Shown here piece by piece: positions 31,985 to 39,649 of a DNA stretch of 44,213 nt. The stretch lies in the NCBI RefSeq assembly GCF_029813775.1, contig NZ_JARVKW010000056.1:1-44213 (forward strand), read 5' to 3'. The notes beneath the pieces are model-generated. The model did not search any database. It worked only from the letters and a program-made list of their open reading frames with translations, and was not told where the DNA came from. This DNA is from Streptomyces sp. DH24 (lineage in GTDB: Bacteria > Actinomycetota > Actinomycetes > Streptomycetales > Streptomycetaceae). Both the position numbers and the translations under genes were made by a program. The number at the start of each line of letters is the position of its first letter. Within the stretch, counting starts at the first letter, position 1.

Positions 31985-32160
31985 ACGCTTTCATCCGGTT
32001 GGATGATCTCCATGCCGATGCGGACAGTGGCGGCGTGCTCGACGAGGTGCCGGCGGTACCCGCGTCGACCCAGACCTTGCGGAGGCTGGGGTGCGCGGTG
32101 GCGTCTTGGTCGACCAGACGAGTGCCAGCAATGCGGGCAAGCTGCGTCAGCGACAAAATT
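31985..32160 (-). pseudogene. IS5-family transposase fragment
   Basis: The minus strand reads TAHPSLRKVWVDAG and, after a one-base shift, GYRRHLVEHAATVRIGMEII. This is the part of IS5-type transposases holding the second DDE acidic residue (KVWVDGGYR in intact copies). The match ends about 20 bases before the IS110 start, so IS110 probably inserted into or beside it. Confidence 0.7.
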
Positions 32161-32447
32161 CGGTCGACCACCGGCTGAGGAGAGCTGCTAAGGCCGCAGG
32201 CCACGACGCGTCACTCTGCTTCTGGCCTGACCGCCCGTCGACCAGACAACGAACCCGATCAGGATAGTTGTTTTGCATGTCATGGCCCGGATACTCGCAA
32301 AATGCCCTAATCGGTACATAAGCAAACGGGTGTGGTAAGGCCCCCACCGAGCCGAGAGACAACGACCATGGCGAGCGTGTGCAGCGATTCCCTCGCATGG
32401 TCATCGAAGCCCGGAGGCTGTCCGCGCCCGGAGAGAGGGTGAGGGTT

Positions 32448-33134
32448 ATGAGTGCTGAGTCCGCCGATGGCGGGGCCGGCCGTGTCCAGGCGGCCGGACA
32501 GACCGCGAAGGACCAGGCATCGGCCACAGCGGGCCAGGCCAGGGAAGCCGCCGGCGAGGTGGCGGGCACCGCGCTGGAGCAGGCCAAGACGGTAGCTGGG
32601 GAGGCGCGTCGCCAGGCCGGAAGCGCCGTGGGTGACCTTCGGGGCCGTGTGGCTGAAGAGGTGGAGGGCCAGACGCGGCGGGCGGCCGGGACGGTGCACC
32701 AGTGGGCGGACGATCTGGCGGAGTTGGCGCGCAACGCGCCCGACGACTCCCCGGCCCGGGGCCTGGTGTCCAAGGCTGCGGATGGTGGCCACCGGGCGGC
32801 GGACTACCTGGACCGGCACGGTGTGGAAGGCATGACCGAGGACCTGAAGGAATTCGCGCGACGTCGGCCGGGGGCGTTCCTGGCGGGGGCGGCGCTGGCG
32901 GGGTTCGCGGTCGGCAGGATGGCCAAGGCCGGCAGCAAGGCGCAGTCCGGACAGGGGCCGCAGCAGGATCGGACTCCGGTCCAGGGCGATGGGTCGCCAG
33001 GGGTGCCCGAGGGGGCCGTACAGCGGGAGTTCCGCGGTTACCCGGAGGAGCCCGAGAGGACGGTAGAACCGGAGCCGCAGCCCTACCCGCAAGGGGCCGT
33101 ACAGGGGCAACCACGGGCCTACCCGGAGGTGTGA
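32448..33134 (+). CDS. helical, membrane-associated stress protein
   Basis: A 228-residue protein dominated by alanine-rich amphipathic helices (QTAKDQASATAGQAREAAGEV and onward), which look like the repeats of LEA-type or CsbD-like stress proteins. There follows a more ordered section (QWADDLAELARNAPDDSPAR) and one membrane segment (GAFLAGAALAGFAVGRM). The tail carries a repeated motif (GAVQREFRGYPEE, GAVQGQPRAYPEV). The ATG at 32448 follows a GGAGAGAGGGTGAGGG stretch. It is the first gene of a three-gene operon with a holin-like protein and a DUF3618 protein, a pair often seen together in Streptomyces. The exact role is unknown. Confidence 0.8.
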   Translation: MSAESADGGAGRVQAAGQTAKDQASATAGQAREAAGEVAGTALEQAKTVAGEARRQAGSAVGDLRGRVAEEVEGQTRRAAGTVHQWADDLAELARNAPDDSPARGLVSKAADGGHRAADYLDRHGVEGMTEDLKEFARRRPGAFLAGAALAGFAVGRMAKAGSKAQSGQGPQQDRTPVQGDGSPGVPEGAVQREFRGYPEEPERTVEPEPQPYPQGAVQGQPRAYPEV

Positions 33135-33135
33135 C

Positions 33136-33543
33136 ATGTCATCGATGGCACCGGAGCCACGCGGACAGGACTCTTCGGTCGGACAGCTGTTGTCGGAGAT
33201 GACCTCGGACATCCAGACGCTTTTCCGGCAAGAGGTGGAGCTGGCCAAGGCCGAGATCCGGGAGGAGGCCGGCAAGGCGGGCAAGGCCGCCGGAATGTAC
33301 GGCGGAGCCGGGTTCGGCGGCTACATGGTCGCGCTGTTCGCCTCGCTCGCGGCGATGTTCGGCCTGGCCAATGTGATGGACACCGGATGGGCTGCCCTGA
33401 TCGTCACCGCGGTGTGGGCGGGGATCGCGGCAGTGCTGTTCGTGATGGGCCGCTCCCGGATGCGGGAGGTGTCCCCGAAGCCGCAGCAGACCGTGGAGAC
33501 GCTGAAGGAGGACGCGCAATGGGCACGTCACCCGAGCAAGTGA
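33136..33543 (+). CDS. phage-holin-superfamily / DUF1469-like membrane protein
   Basis: A 135-residue membrane protein. The N-terminal amphipathic helix (LLSEMTSDIQTLFRQEVELAKAEIREEAGKAGKAAGM) precedes two close transmembrane helices (GGAGFGGYMVALFASLAAMFGLANV and WAALIVTAVWAGIAAVLFVMG), then a charged tail with KPQQTVETLKEDAQWAR. This is the standard build of the Actinobacterial putative holin superfamily III / DUF1469 proteins, which are not phage lysis proteins. It starts one base after the upstream stop, and its 3' end overlaps the next gene by 25 bases. Confidence 0.9.
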   Translation: MSSMAPEPRGQDSSVGQLLSEMTSDIQTLFRQEVELAKAEIREEAGKAGKAAGMYGGAGFGGYMVALFASLAAMFGLANVMDTGWAALIVTAVWAGIAAVLFVMGRSRMREVSPKPQQTVETLKEDAQWARHPSK

Positions 33544-34199
33544 GAACCGAGATCGAGGCGACCCGCGAGCGCCTGTCGCAGAACGCCGACCGGCTGGCCG
33601 ACCGCACCAGCCCGGGACGGATCGTGCGCCGCCGCACGGACCGGGTCCGTGGCGCGGTCTCCGGCGTGCGCGAGCGCGTCATGGGCACCGCTTCCGCAAC
33701 CACAAAGGAAGCCAAGGGGCGCACTCAGCAGGCCGCAGCTTCCGTCCAGGACAGCGCCGGGCAGGCCGCGGACACGATGCGCCAGACCGCGGGCCAGGTC
33801 GGCGAAGCGGTCAGCAGCGCGCCGGAGCAGGCGGTCCGACAGACGCAGGGCAATCCGCTGGCGGCCGGGCTGATCGCCTTCGGTGCCGGGCTGCTGGCCT
33901 CCTCGCTCCTGCCCACCTCGCAGGCCGAGGAGCAGGCGGCCTCCCAGCTCTCCGAGAAGGCCGGCGAGGCGATCGAGCCCGTCAAGCAGGCGGCCATGGA
34001 ATCTGCGCAGCACGTGAAGGAGGACGCCACCGAGACGGCCAAGCAGGCCGCCCAGGAGGTCAAGGACACCGCCGCGGACGCTGCTCGCACCACCAAGGAG
34101 GAGACGACCGACCGGGCCGGACAGGTCACGGAGCAGGCCCGGCAGTCCGGCCAGCAGGTCACCGACGAGGCCCGGCAGCAGCCCCCTGGCGCCATGTGA
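33519..34199 (+). CDS. DUF3618 domain protein
   Basis: A 226-residue protein with an N-terminal DUF3618 module (SPEQVRTEIEATRERLSQNADRLADRTSPGR in outline), then a basic stretch, long Ala/Gln/Thr helices, one membrane segment (NPLAAGLIAFGAGLLASSLL near residue 109) and a C-terminal set of 11-residue-like amphipathic repeats (AAQEVKDTAADAAR, DRAGQVTEQARQ). The ATG at 33519 has AAGGAG eight bases upstream, inside the end of the holin-like gene. The protein is predicted to be membrane-bound with helical arms. DUF3618 and the holin-like gene are regularly adjacent, which suggests they work together. Confidence 0.9.
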   Translation: MGTSPEQVRTEIEATRERLSQNADRLADRTSPGRIVRRRTDRVRGAVSGVRERVMGTASATTKEAKGRTQQAAASVQDSAGQAADTMRQTAGQVGEAVSSAPEQAVRQTQGNPLAAGLIAFGAGLLASSLLPTSQAEEQAASQLSEKAGEAIEPVKQAAMESAQHVKEDATETAKQAAQEVKDTAADAARTTKEETTDRAGQVTEQARQSGQQVTDEARQQPPGAM

Positions 34200-34207
34200 A
34201 CGAGTGA

Positions 34208-34244
34208 CCGCCGCACCCCTCCGCATTCGCTCCTGGTGCGGCGG
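34208..34244 (+). terminator. operon terminator
   Basis: Perfect 10-base arms (CCGCCGCACC at 34208-34217 with 34235-34244) with a 17-base loop, starting eight bases after the DUF3618 stop. Confidence 0.7.
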
Positions 34245-34266
34245 CACCGATCAGAAGGGGTGAGCC

Positions 34267-34350
34267 ATGGCCCGCCACCGCACCGATCGCGATGAGTCCC
34301 CCGCCTGTACGTGCACACCGGCCGTGATCATCTTCCTGGCCTGGGTGTAA
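34267..34350 (+). CDS. small ORF, uncertain
   Basis: A 27-codon frame with AAGGGG six bases before its ATG. It encodes a polar start, two close cysteines (CTC) and a short hydrophobic end (VIIFLAWV). It may be a short peptide or chance. The next 225 bases hold no gene I can support. Confidence 0.25.
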   Translation: MARHRTDRDESPACTCTPAVIIFLAWV

Positions 34351-34575
34351 ATCCCCAGCCCGCCAGCAAACGCCGTTCGGTCGGGAACACGCAACCGTCC
34401 CGGATGGCGACGGCGCCGCTCGGGGGCAGGGGCAACAGCCGAGCTCTCCAGGTCGCCAGGAACAAGATCAACACGCACCCCGGACACCCTGCCGACCAGG
34501 ATCGCCGAGCGCAAGACCACAGCTCGACTCGTTCTGAAGCGATCAGTTAACCGGAGCCCTCGGCCAGCCCTCTTG

Positions 34576-34915
34576 TCAGAGATTGCGGGTGTCGAAGGGC
34601 TCGACGTAGGGCTCTTTGCCGGGAGGGTGGCCGCTGTCGGTGGCCTGGGCGCTTTCGAGTTCGGCCTGCAATTTCAGGCCGAGCAGGATGGCGGTGCGGC
34701 CCGGTGTTCCCTGGCGTGACGTTCCCGCAGAGCGTGTGGGCTCCTCCGGTGTGACGGCCCGGCGCCGGCTGCGGGACTGAGCCGACGCCGGTGTCTGGCC
34801 CCGCTGCAGCGCTACGAATACGCCGAACCGCTCGATCGCTGTGACGGTGCCGGAAAGGAACTCACCGCAGTGCAGTGATTCCAAGAACGTCCAGAGTTCT
34901 GGGTGTTCAGACCGT
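34576..34915 (-). pseudogene. S1 RNA-binding-domain gene remnant
   Basis: The minus strand reads SEHPELWTFLESLHCGEF, then LSGTVTAIERFGVFVAL, the conserved beginning of a Streptomyces S1-domain protein. Where intact proteins continue with an S1 beta strand, the sequence instead changes to unrelated low-complexity sequence (QRGQTPASAQSRSRRRAV), with a stop 60 residues later. The natural start codon before SEHPEL is absent (CGG at that position). The gene is therefore truncated and has probably been joined to foreign sequence by a deletion. Confidence 0.6.
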
Positions 34916-35064
34916 CCACACCCAACTCATGGGCGCCTTGCGCGATTGGCCGGCCGGTACGGGAGGGGCGGCCTCGGCCGGGTGAGGCGGTGGTGAAGGA
35001 GAGCACCCGGACGCTGAGGAACGCGCTGGCTCGGACCTCCTGCCGTCTCCATAATATCGTCGGC

Positions 35065-35526
35065 ATGGAGCCGTTAAGCGTACAGCGTGTCAGGGTTCTG
35101 GCCGACTACTACGGGCTGTGTCTCCAGGATGCCGATGACGCGTGGCTGCCTGCGATGTTCCCGGAGGCCTTCAGAGCCGGAGACTTCGGTACGCAACGGC
35201 CCGGGCGAATCGATCTGACGACAGCGGGACAAACACAGCACGTTGCGGTCACTGCGGAGGTCTGGGAGCACGAGCCGCCGCTGCCTGAGGGCTCCTGGGA
35301 CAAAACGGCGGTGTCGCGGATCGAGTGCCGGTCCGGAAGACTGCGGCTGTGGTCGATGGCCGGGCCCGGCCTGGAGGACATCGCGCTGCCGTCCGCTCCG
35401 GCGACCTGGAACACCCGGATCCTCTGTACGGGGCGTCAGGAAGCCGCCGCTGCGAGCAGGGACGGTGTGCCCGACGGGGTGGAGCAGTACGTGGTGCAGT
35501 TCTGGCCGGTCGAGGCGGCGGGGTGA
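35065..35526 (+). CDS. hypothetical protein, probably leaderless
   Basis: A 153-residue protein of unknown family: MEPLSVQRVRVLADYYGLCL, then DADDAWLPAMFPEAFRAGDF, and later a beta-rich part (LRLWSMAGPGLEDIALPSAP, EQYVVQFWPVE). There is no signal peptide or membrane segment. The ATG at 35065 has no ribosome site but is preceded at exactly seven bases by TAATAT (35052-35057), a good -10 box, so the transcript may start at the ATG itself. Such proteins often accompany mobile-element scraps in Streptomyces; here a recombinase remnant follows directly, overlapping by four bases. Confidence 0.6.
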   Translation: MEPLSVQRVRVLADYYGLCLQDADDAWLPAMFPEAFRAGDFGTQRPGRIDLTTAGQTQHVAVTAEVWEHEPPLPEGSWDKTAVSRIECRSGRLRLWSMAGPGLEDIALPSAPATWNTRILCTGRQEAAAASRDGVPDGVEQYVVQFWPVEAAG

Positions 35527-35775
35527 GCCGTCTGCACCCGCGCGGCATGGTCGGTGCCGTGCTCACCGGCAAAACCAAGCACAGCGTGCGCAACGCCAAC
35601 ATCCGCTACGCCGACGATCCCGAGATCTGCCCGGTGCGGGCCTGGACCGCCTACCGCACCCGCCTGGTCGCCGAACACGGCCCGCTGCGGGCCGTGTTCG
35701 GCGACGCTGGCGTTCGTCGGCATCGACCACTGGGGCCACAGCACCGGCGGCATGGGCCCGGACGCTGACGCGTCA
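35523..35775 (+). pseudogene. tyrosine recombinase (phage integrase) remnant
   Basis: The plus strand reads GKTKHSVRNANIRYADDPEICPV, split here by me at a block boundary, then RAWTAYRTRLVAEHGPLRAV, and in another frame AFVGIDHWGHSTGGMGPDA. Intact actinobacterial integrases have the same order (K/R-x-R-x-N-x-x-I, DPE-CPV-AW, then a GIDR-GH region). The catalytic Arg-His-Arg-Tyr region is missing and a frameshift lies near 35705. This is an inactive fragment. Confidence 0.6.
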
Positions 35776-36037
35776 GGGCGCGGGCGGGGACGGAAAGAGA
35801 ACTCCCGCCTCCTTCTACACCTCCCATTGCCCGGCGCTCGGTCTCACCGCAGAGAGCTCCAGCACCCCCGAGGACGCGGTCCGGCGCCTCACCGAGTCGG
35901 TCACCGCCGATGCCGCCGACACACTTCCACAGTACGTGCCGGACAAGCTGGTCGCCGTTTTGCCAGTCGAACTTGTGACGGCCGACGAGGAGGGTGGGGC
36001 CGCGGTCGAGTGGGTTGAGATCCGAGAGGACGCCTGA
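35776..36037 (+). pseudogene. HicB-like antitoxin fragment
   Basis: An open frame ending at 36037 reads TPASFYTSHCPALGLTAESS, then STPEDAVRRLTESV and VPDKLVAVLPVELV. The first part has the HicB pattern (Y-x-x-x-CPxLG, then T-x-E-D/E-A-x-x-x-L). There is no start codon or ribosome site before it, and the frame upstream belongs to the recombinase scrap, so it seems to have lost its 5' end. A partner HicA toxin is not visible. HicB is an inference from a short motif. Confidence 0.35.
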
Positions 36038-36199
36038 CGGGCCTGACGGCGGCCAGTCCGGCCGGCGCGGCTGGCCTGGATCCCTCACTACAGATCACGA
36101 GCCGGCACGACCGGGTTCATGGAGAAGACGTTTGTTCGGACGATTTTGGTGCAGACGATGAGCTGACACAACGTTTATATGACGAAGCGGAGACGCATC

Positions 36200-36478
36200 A
36201 TGGGCATCATCGCGTGGATCATCATCGGCCTGCTCGCCGGCGCCATCGCCAAGGCACTGATGCCGGGCAAGGACCCCGGCGGCATCATCATCACCATGCT
36301 CATCGGCATCGTCGGTGGTCTGCTCGGCGGCTGGCTCGGCAAGGTCATCTTCGGTGTCGACTCCATCGACGGGTTCTTCGACCTCTCCACCTGGATCGCC
36401 GCGATCGTCGGCTCCGTCATCCTGCTCGCCCTCTACCGCCTCGTCGCCGGTAACCGGCATTCGCACCGTCACGCATGA
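36200..36478 (+). CDS. GlsB/YeaQ/YmgE-family stress membrane protein
   Basis: A 92-residue integral membrane protein with three hydrophobic helices: MGIIAWIIIGLLAGAIAKAL, IIITMLIGIVGGLLGGWLG and a final one near residues 66-85. This is the full layout of transglycosylase-associated/YeaQ proteins, often induced by general stress. The start is ATG 36200, with GGAG nine bases upstream; an ATG at 36179 would add seven basic residues. A perfect hairpin follows the stop. No neighbour explains its role, but the high density of small membrane proteins to its right is notable. Confidence 0.9.
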   Translation: MGIIAWIIIGLLAGAIAKALMPGKDPGGIIITMLIGIVGGLLGGWLGKVIFGVDSIDGFFDLSTWIAAIVGSVILLALYRLVAGNRHSHRHA

Positions 36479-36512
36479 CCCGCTGAAGGCCTAACGCCTC
36501 CGGACACACCTG

Positions 36513-36547
36513 GACGGCTCCCCTCCCTTCGCAGGACGGGAGCCGTC
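36513..36547. terminator. terminator after the YeaQ-like gene
   Basis: Perfect 10-base arms (GACGGCTCCC at 36513-36522 with 36538-36547) with a 15-base loop, 35 bases downstream of the stop. From here to 36800 no gene is supported. Confidence 0.8.
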
Positions 36548-36800
36548 AGCGTGTACGGCGCGGAGAGCGGATCGGCCCTCAGAGGAACCTCCTTGTGGAG
36601 GCCGATCCGCGTTCAGCGCCTCCAGCGCGTCATCGCGCATCGGGCCGACGGGAAGCCGCGCCACCGTACGACGACGGAGAAAAAGGCGGCTTTACCGCGC
36701 GCAGAATCCATCGCGGAGCGCGCCCTGGGCGACCGTACTCAGGGGAGTTGAGTAGCCGGGCCGATACGCCGGCCGCCGGTGGCCCGCTCTCATAGACAGC

Positions 36801-37154
36801 ATGGACACCACCGCCGTACCTGCCACCGACACCCGCGCCGCCGAGCCCGACTCGTCGTCCCAGGCACTGACCGGCTGCGCCGCGGCCGGGCTCGCCCTGC
36901 TGCTCCCCATTGTCTTCGTCGCGTGGTTCCTCGTACTCGCCGGCGAGCGCGGCAGCCGGTGCCTGACGTACGGCGAGGGCTGCTCGCCCGTGCCCGGTGA
37001 CGTCCTGTGGGCCGTCTTCTACGTCGCCCTCGGCTGCGGCATCGTCGCGCTGACATGGCCCCGCGCCCAGTGGAAGCCCGCCAGGCTCGGCGTCGTCGTC
37101 GTTCAGTGGGCTGCCCAACTGCTGCTCGCCGTACTGATTCTCATCGGCGCCTGA
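36801..37154 (+). CDS. small integral membrane protein
   Basis: A 117-residue protein with a polar 20-residue start and three membrane helices: GCAAAGLALLLPIVFVAWFLV, VLWAVFYVALGCGIVALTW and ARLGVVVVQWAAQLLLAVLI. The first loop holds two Cys (RCLTYGEGC), which could form an external disulfide. I do not recognise a named family. The start has no strong ribosome site (the bases before it read CATAGACAGC), so it may be leaderless or weakly translated. It stands alone. Confidence 0.7.
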   Translation: MDTTAVPATDTRAAEPDSSSQALTGCAAAGLALLLPIVFVAWFLVLAGERGSRCLTYGEGCSPVPGDVLWAVFYVALGCGIVALTWPRAQWKPARLGVVVVQWAAQLLLAVLILIGA

Positions 37155-37711
37155 GTCCCCCCAGCCGCAGGCCACGCCAACGCCCACGCCGTCGCAGTCC
37201 AGGCGCAGCAGGTCCTCCTTGCCCTTGCATGTCTGACCGTGGCTGCGGCTGCACACCAAACATGGTTGCCGAACGGGCCTTTGCCACACGTTCGGTCGGG
37301 GCCTGGTCGAACTGCGCGTGCGAATAGTTACGATGCGGCAGATGGCCCAGGTGATCACGGCGCAGGATGCCGCGCCCGGCCCTACGCCCGCGGGGCGATG
37401 AGGAAGCTGGCGGAGCTGGGGCTGGCGGAGCGCCGCCAGCGCTACCCCGAACCGCCCGGCCGCTGAGGCGGCGCTGCCGGAGACGACGACGCTCCCACGC
37501 AACAGCCGTGGGGGAGCGCCCCCGTTGACCACGCCGCGTCGGTCAGGCAGGGAACGTCCGGGAGCTAGGTTCTCCCGGCTCAACCGGTTCGGGAGGGGCC
37601 GCCGGCCCATCCGGTGGCTCAGAGCGTGTGCGGGCACGGGCGCGTCGCAGAAGGTGCAACCGGCCTTCGGCCGGGCCACCACCTGGCAGCCGCCATCCTT
37701 CCGACACCGAA
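37155..37711. other. decayed region with a possible winged-helix scrap
   Basis: No intact gene is seen. Near 37395-37466 the plus strand reads RGAMRKLAELGLAERRQRYP, which could be the wing-and-helix end of a regulator, but it has no start. Another hydrophobic stretch (QVLLALACLTVAAAAHQ) near 37190-37250 may be a lost membrane protein. Both are weak calls. Confidence 0.3.
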
Positions 37712-37737
37712 GCTGTTCGCGGACGTCCGCGAACAGC
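37712..37737. promoter_or_regulatory. 26-bp perfect palindrome
   Basis: A perfect inverted repeat with no spacer; the left half is GCTGTTCGCGGAC. Its outer part GCTGTTCG recurs as a single half-copy at 37845-37852, just beyond the 8-bp repeat array. It could be a regulator site or the arms of a recombination or hairpin structure. No flanking gene start is close enough to decide. Confidence 0.6.
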
Positions 37738-37754
37738 GAGATCCCGGATACTCG

Positions 37755-37834
37755 CCCAACTGCCCAACTGCCCAACTGCCCAACTGCCCAACTGCCCAAC
37801 TGCCCAACTGCCCAACTGCCCAACTGCCCAACTG
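37755..37834. repeat. ten perfect 8-bp tandem repeats (CCCAACTG)
   Basis: Ten uninterrupted copies, 80 bases. Because 8 is not a multiple of three and the unit contains no stop, every frame on either strand stays open through it, which explains the long spurious frames here. Copy number is likely to vary between strains. Confidence 0.97.
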
Positions 37835-38027
37835 GAGGACCGAGGCTGTTCGAGGGGCGCGGGGCCAGGGCCGTCGGAACCGACATTGCCGGGTTCCGGC
37901 AAGCAGCCGGGCAGGTCGTCTGCCGTGCCCGGTGGATGAACGGCGATGTCCGGGCAGTCATCATGACGAGCCGGAGGGCCTGTCGCTCTGAGGCCTGCAG
38001 AAAGTGGACAGGTGAACGGAGAGGCGG

Positions 38028-38384
38028 ATGCTCGGGACCGTGACCCAAGGCCTCGACAGGGCCATGGACGTGCTCGTGGTGGCCGCGGGACTGGGCTGCG
38101 TCTGGCTGGGATGTCGGGCCGTTTTCCAGCCTCGCCGGCCACCGGAGCCCATCCACGGGCCCGTGTGGGTAGTCCGGGCCTGGGGGCTCGGCTTTGTCCT
38201 GCTGGGAATCGCCCTCACCATCGAGACGGTCACCTTGATGACCGGCGGGGAGTCGGGCTGGACGGCAGATGTGATCCGCTGGGTGGCCGGGCCGCTCGTG
38301 GTCGGCTCGATCGTGATGGCCCATGTCGCCCGGGGGTGGCAGCGTCACCGGGCCCGAACGATGAAAGGCGGGCGGCGGGCGTGA
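38028..38384 (+). CDS. small membrane protein, operon gene 1
   Basis: A 118-residue protein with about three membrane helices (MDVLVVAAGLGCVWLGCRAVF, VRAWGLGFVLLGIALTIETV and a third near residues 84-102) and a basic C-terminus. There is no recognised family. The ATG at 38028 has GGAGAGGCGG close upstream. Its TGA overlaps the GTG of the next gene (GTGA), so translation is coupled. With the two following genes it forms an operon of unknown function. Confidence 0.75.
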   Translation: MLGTVTQGLDRAMDVLVVAAGLGCVWLGCRAVFQPRRPPEPIHGPVWVVRAWGLGFVLLGIALTIETVTLMTGGESGWTADVIRWVAGPLVVGSIVMAHVARGWQRHRARTMKGGRRA

Positions 38385-38737
38385 GACGATCCGGCTCCTG
38401 GAGTGAGGCTGTGCTGGTCGCCGCGGCCTGCTGGGCGGTCAGCGTCCTGGGATACGGCGTGCTCGCCGCCCTTGACGAGCCGCAGCTGTCCGTTGCTCCC
38501 CTCATCGGCGCCGGGCTCCTGCAGTGGTTCTGGGCGCGACACCGTTCCTGGCCGGCAGGGGTCGCGGCCGGTCTTGCGGGGGCTGCCGTGCTGTTCGGGC
38601 TCGTCGACGTCCTGCGTCCGGAGCTGGGCCGGTACGTCGCGGACGCGCTGGCCACAGGGACAGCAGCGACCGTCTCCGTAGCCGTGCTCACTCTGGTGGG
38701 GCGAGTGAGAGAACGCCGTCATGCCGCCGCACGGTGA
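38381..38737 (+). CDS. small membrane protein, operon gene 2
   Basis: A 118-residue protein from GTG 38381, which overlaps the previous stop by four bases. It has three to four membrane helices (AVLVAAACWAVSVLGYGVLAAL, LIGAGLLQWFW, AGVAAGLAGAAVLFGLVDVL, and a last one near residues 88-108). There is no named family. Its 3' end overlaps the next gene by 17 bases. Such tight overlaps mean the three products are needed in fixed proportion or together. Confidence 0.75.
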   Translation: MRRSGSWSEAVLVAAACWAVSVLGYGVLAALDEPQLSVAPLIGAGLLQWFWARHRSWPAGVAAGLAGAAVLFGLVDVLRPELGRYVADALATGTAATVSVAVLTLVGRVRERRHAAAR

Positions 38738-39521
38738 CCCGCTCGTGCGCCACCGCATGAGCCTGCCGCCCGAGCCGGGAACCGTCCGGCGGCGTACGAT
38801 CTGGCGTCGCGTGTGGGGGCTGTGCGCGGCTCTGCTCGGTGTCATGATGCTCCTCCTCGGTGCCGCGGGACTGGCCATCGTGCCGAGCCTGATCGAGGAC
38901 GAGAAGGCGTTCGCAACCGCGACCTCCTGCACCACCCTCTCCACTTCCCATCACGACTGCCTGCGCTCGTTCGACGCGACCGTGACCCGCACGGTGATCA
39001 AAGAAGAGAACAAGTCATCGGAGTACACGCTGCACCTGAACGGTCCGACGCAAGTGCCCCGCAGCATCGACATGGGCGCCTCGGAGCCGCTGCTCAAGCG
39101 CCTGCATCCCGGTGACAACGTGACGGTCACCCTGTGGCGGGACTACGCGACCGAAGTACGGCAAGGCAAAGTCTCCCAGGAGACCGCCGATACCCCGAAG
39201 GGCGAGCCGGTCTTCGTGTGCGCGCTCGCCCTGGCAGTGATCTGCGGCGGCGCGTACAGCCTGTACACGGGAGGCACGGCCCTGGCCCGGGCCCGGCGCC
39301 ACGCCGTGCGGGAGCTGCCCGCCACACTCGTGACGCGGGGCAAGGAAGCGGCCGGAGCAGCCCTGTGCGCGCTTCCGGCCCTGGTCGTGGGCGACTTCAC
39401 GAGCGTGCCGGTCATGCTGGTGGTGTGGCTGGCGCTGCTGCCGCTGGTCCGATGGATCCTGAAACGGCAACAGCAACGCAGTACCGGACGGCACGCCCGG
39501 TCACCACTGCACACGGTCTGA
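38721..39521 (+). CDS. membrane protein, operon gene 3
   Basis: A 266-residue membrane protein. A helix near residues 32-56 (VWGLCAALLGVMMLLLGAAGLAIVP) is followed by an extracytoplasmic domain (residues about 60-150) with two Cys (TSCTTLSTSHHDC) and beta-like stretches. Then come a second helix (VFVCALALAVICGGAYSLYTGG) and a further pair near residues 206-245. It ends in a basic tail. The layout suggests a protein with a sensing or binding domain outside the membrane, but I know no family. ATG 38721 overlaps the preceding gene; an in-frame ATG at 38757 (MSLPPEPG) is an alternative start. Confidence 0.72.
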   Translation: MPPHGDPLVRHRMSLPPEPGTVRRRTIWRRVWGLCAALLGVMMLLLGAAGLAIVPSLIEDEKAFATATSCTTLSTSHHDCLRSFDATVTRTVIKEENKSSEYTLHLNGPTQVPRSIDMGASEPLLKRLHPGDNVTVTLWRDYATEVRQGKVSQETADTPKGEPVFVCALALAVICGGAYSLYTGGTALARARRHAVRELPATLVTRGKEAAGAALCALPALVVGDFTSVPVMLVVWLALLPLVRWILKRQQQRSTGRHARSPLHTV

Positions 39522-39536
39522 CGGGCCCAGACCGTG
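39512..39536 (+). terminator. hairpin at the operon 3' end
   Basis: Perfect 9-base arms (CACGGTCTG at 39512-39520 with 39528-39536) with a 7-base loop. The left arm overlaps the stop codon of the upstream gene. It probably ends the three-gene membrane operon. Confidence 0.6.
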
Positions 39537-39649
39537 AACGCACCTACCTCGAGCCCGGGTCCCTGCTCCTCGCCGCGGCGTGCGGCGTTGGCCGGGATGC
39601 CCCTCTGCCGGTCCTCCCCTCCATGGTCCGCCCATCCAGGAGGAAGCTC

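Noticed and set aside
33136..33543. Prophage holin and hence a prophage region
   Set aside because: The holin-superfamily protein lies in a chromosomal stress operon with a DUF3618 gene; no lysin, capsid or tail genes are present.
37755..37834. CRISPR-like array
   Set aside because: Units are 8 bases and contiguous with no spacers, and no cas genes are near.
37525..38348. Long frames on both strands through the CCCAACTG repeat
   Set aside because: The repeat has no stop in any frame and its period of 8 keeps all frames open; the resulting low-complexity peptides are artefacts.
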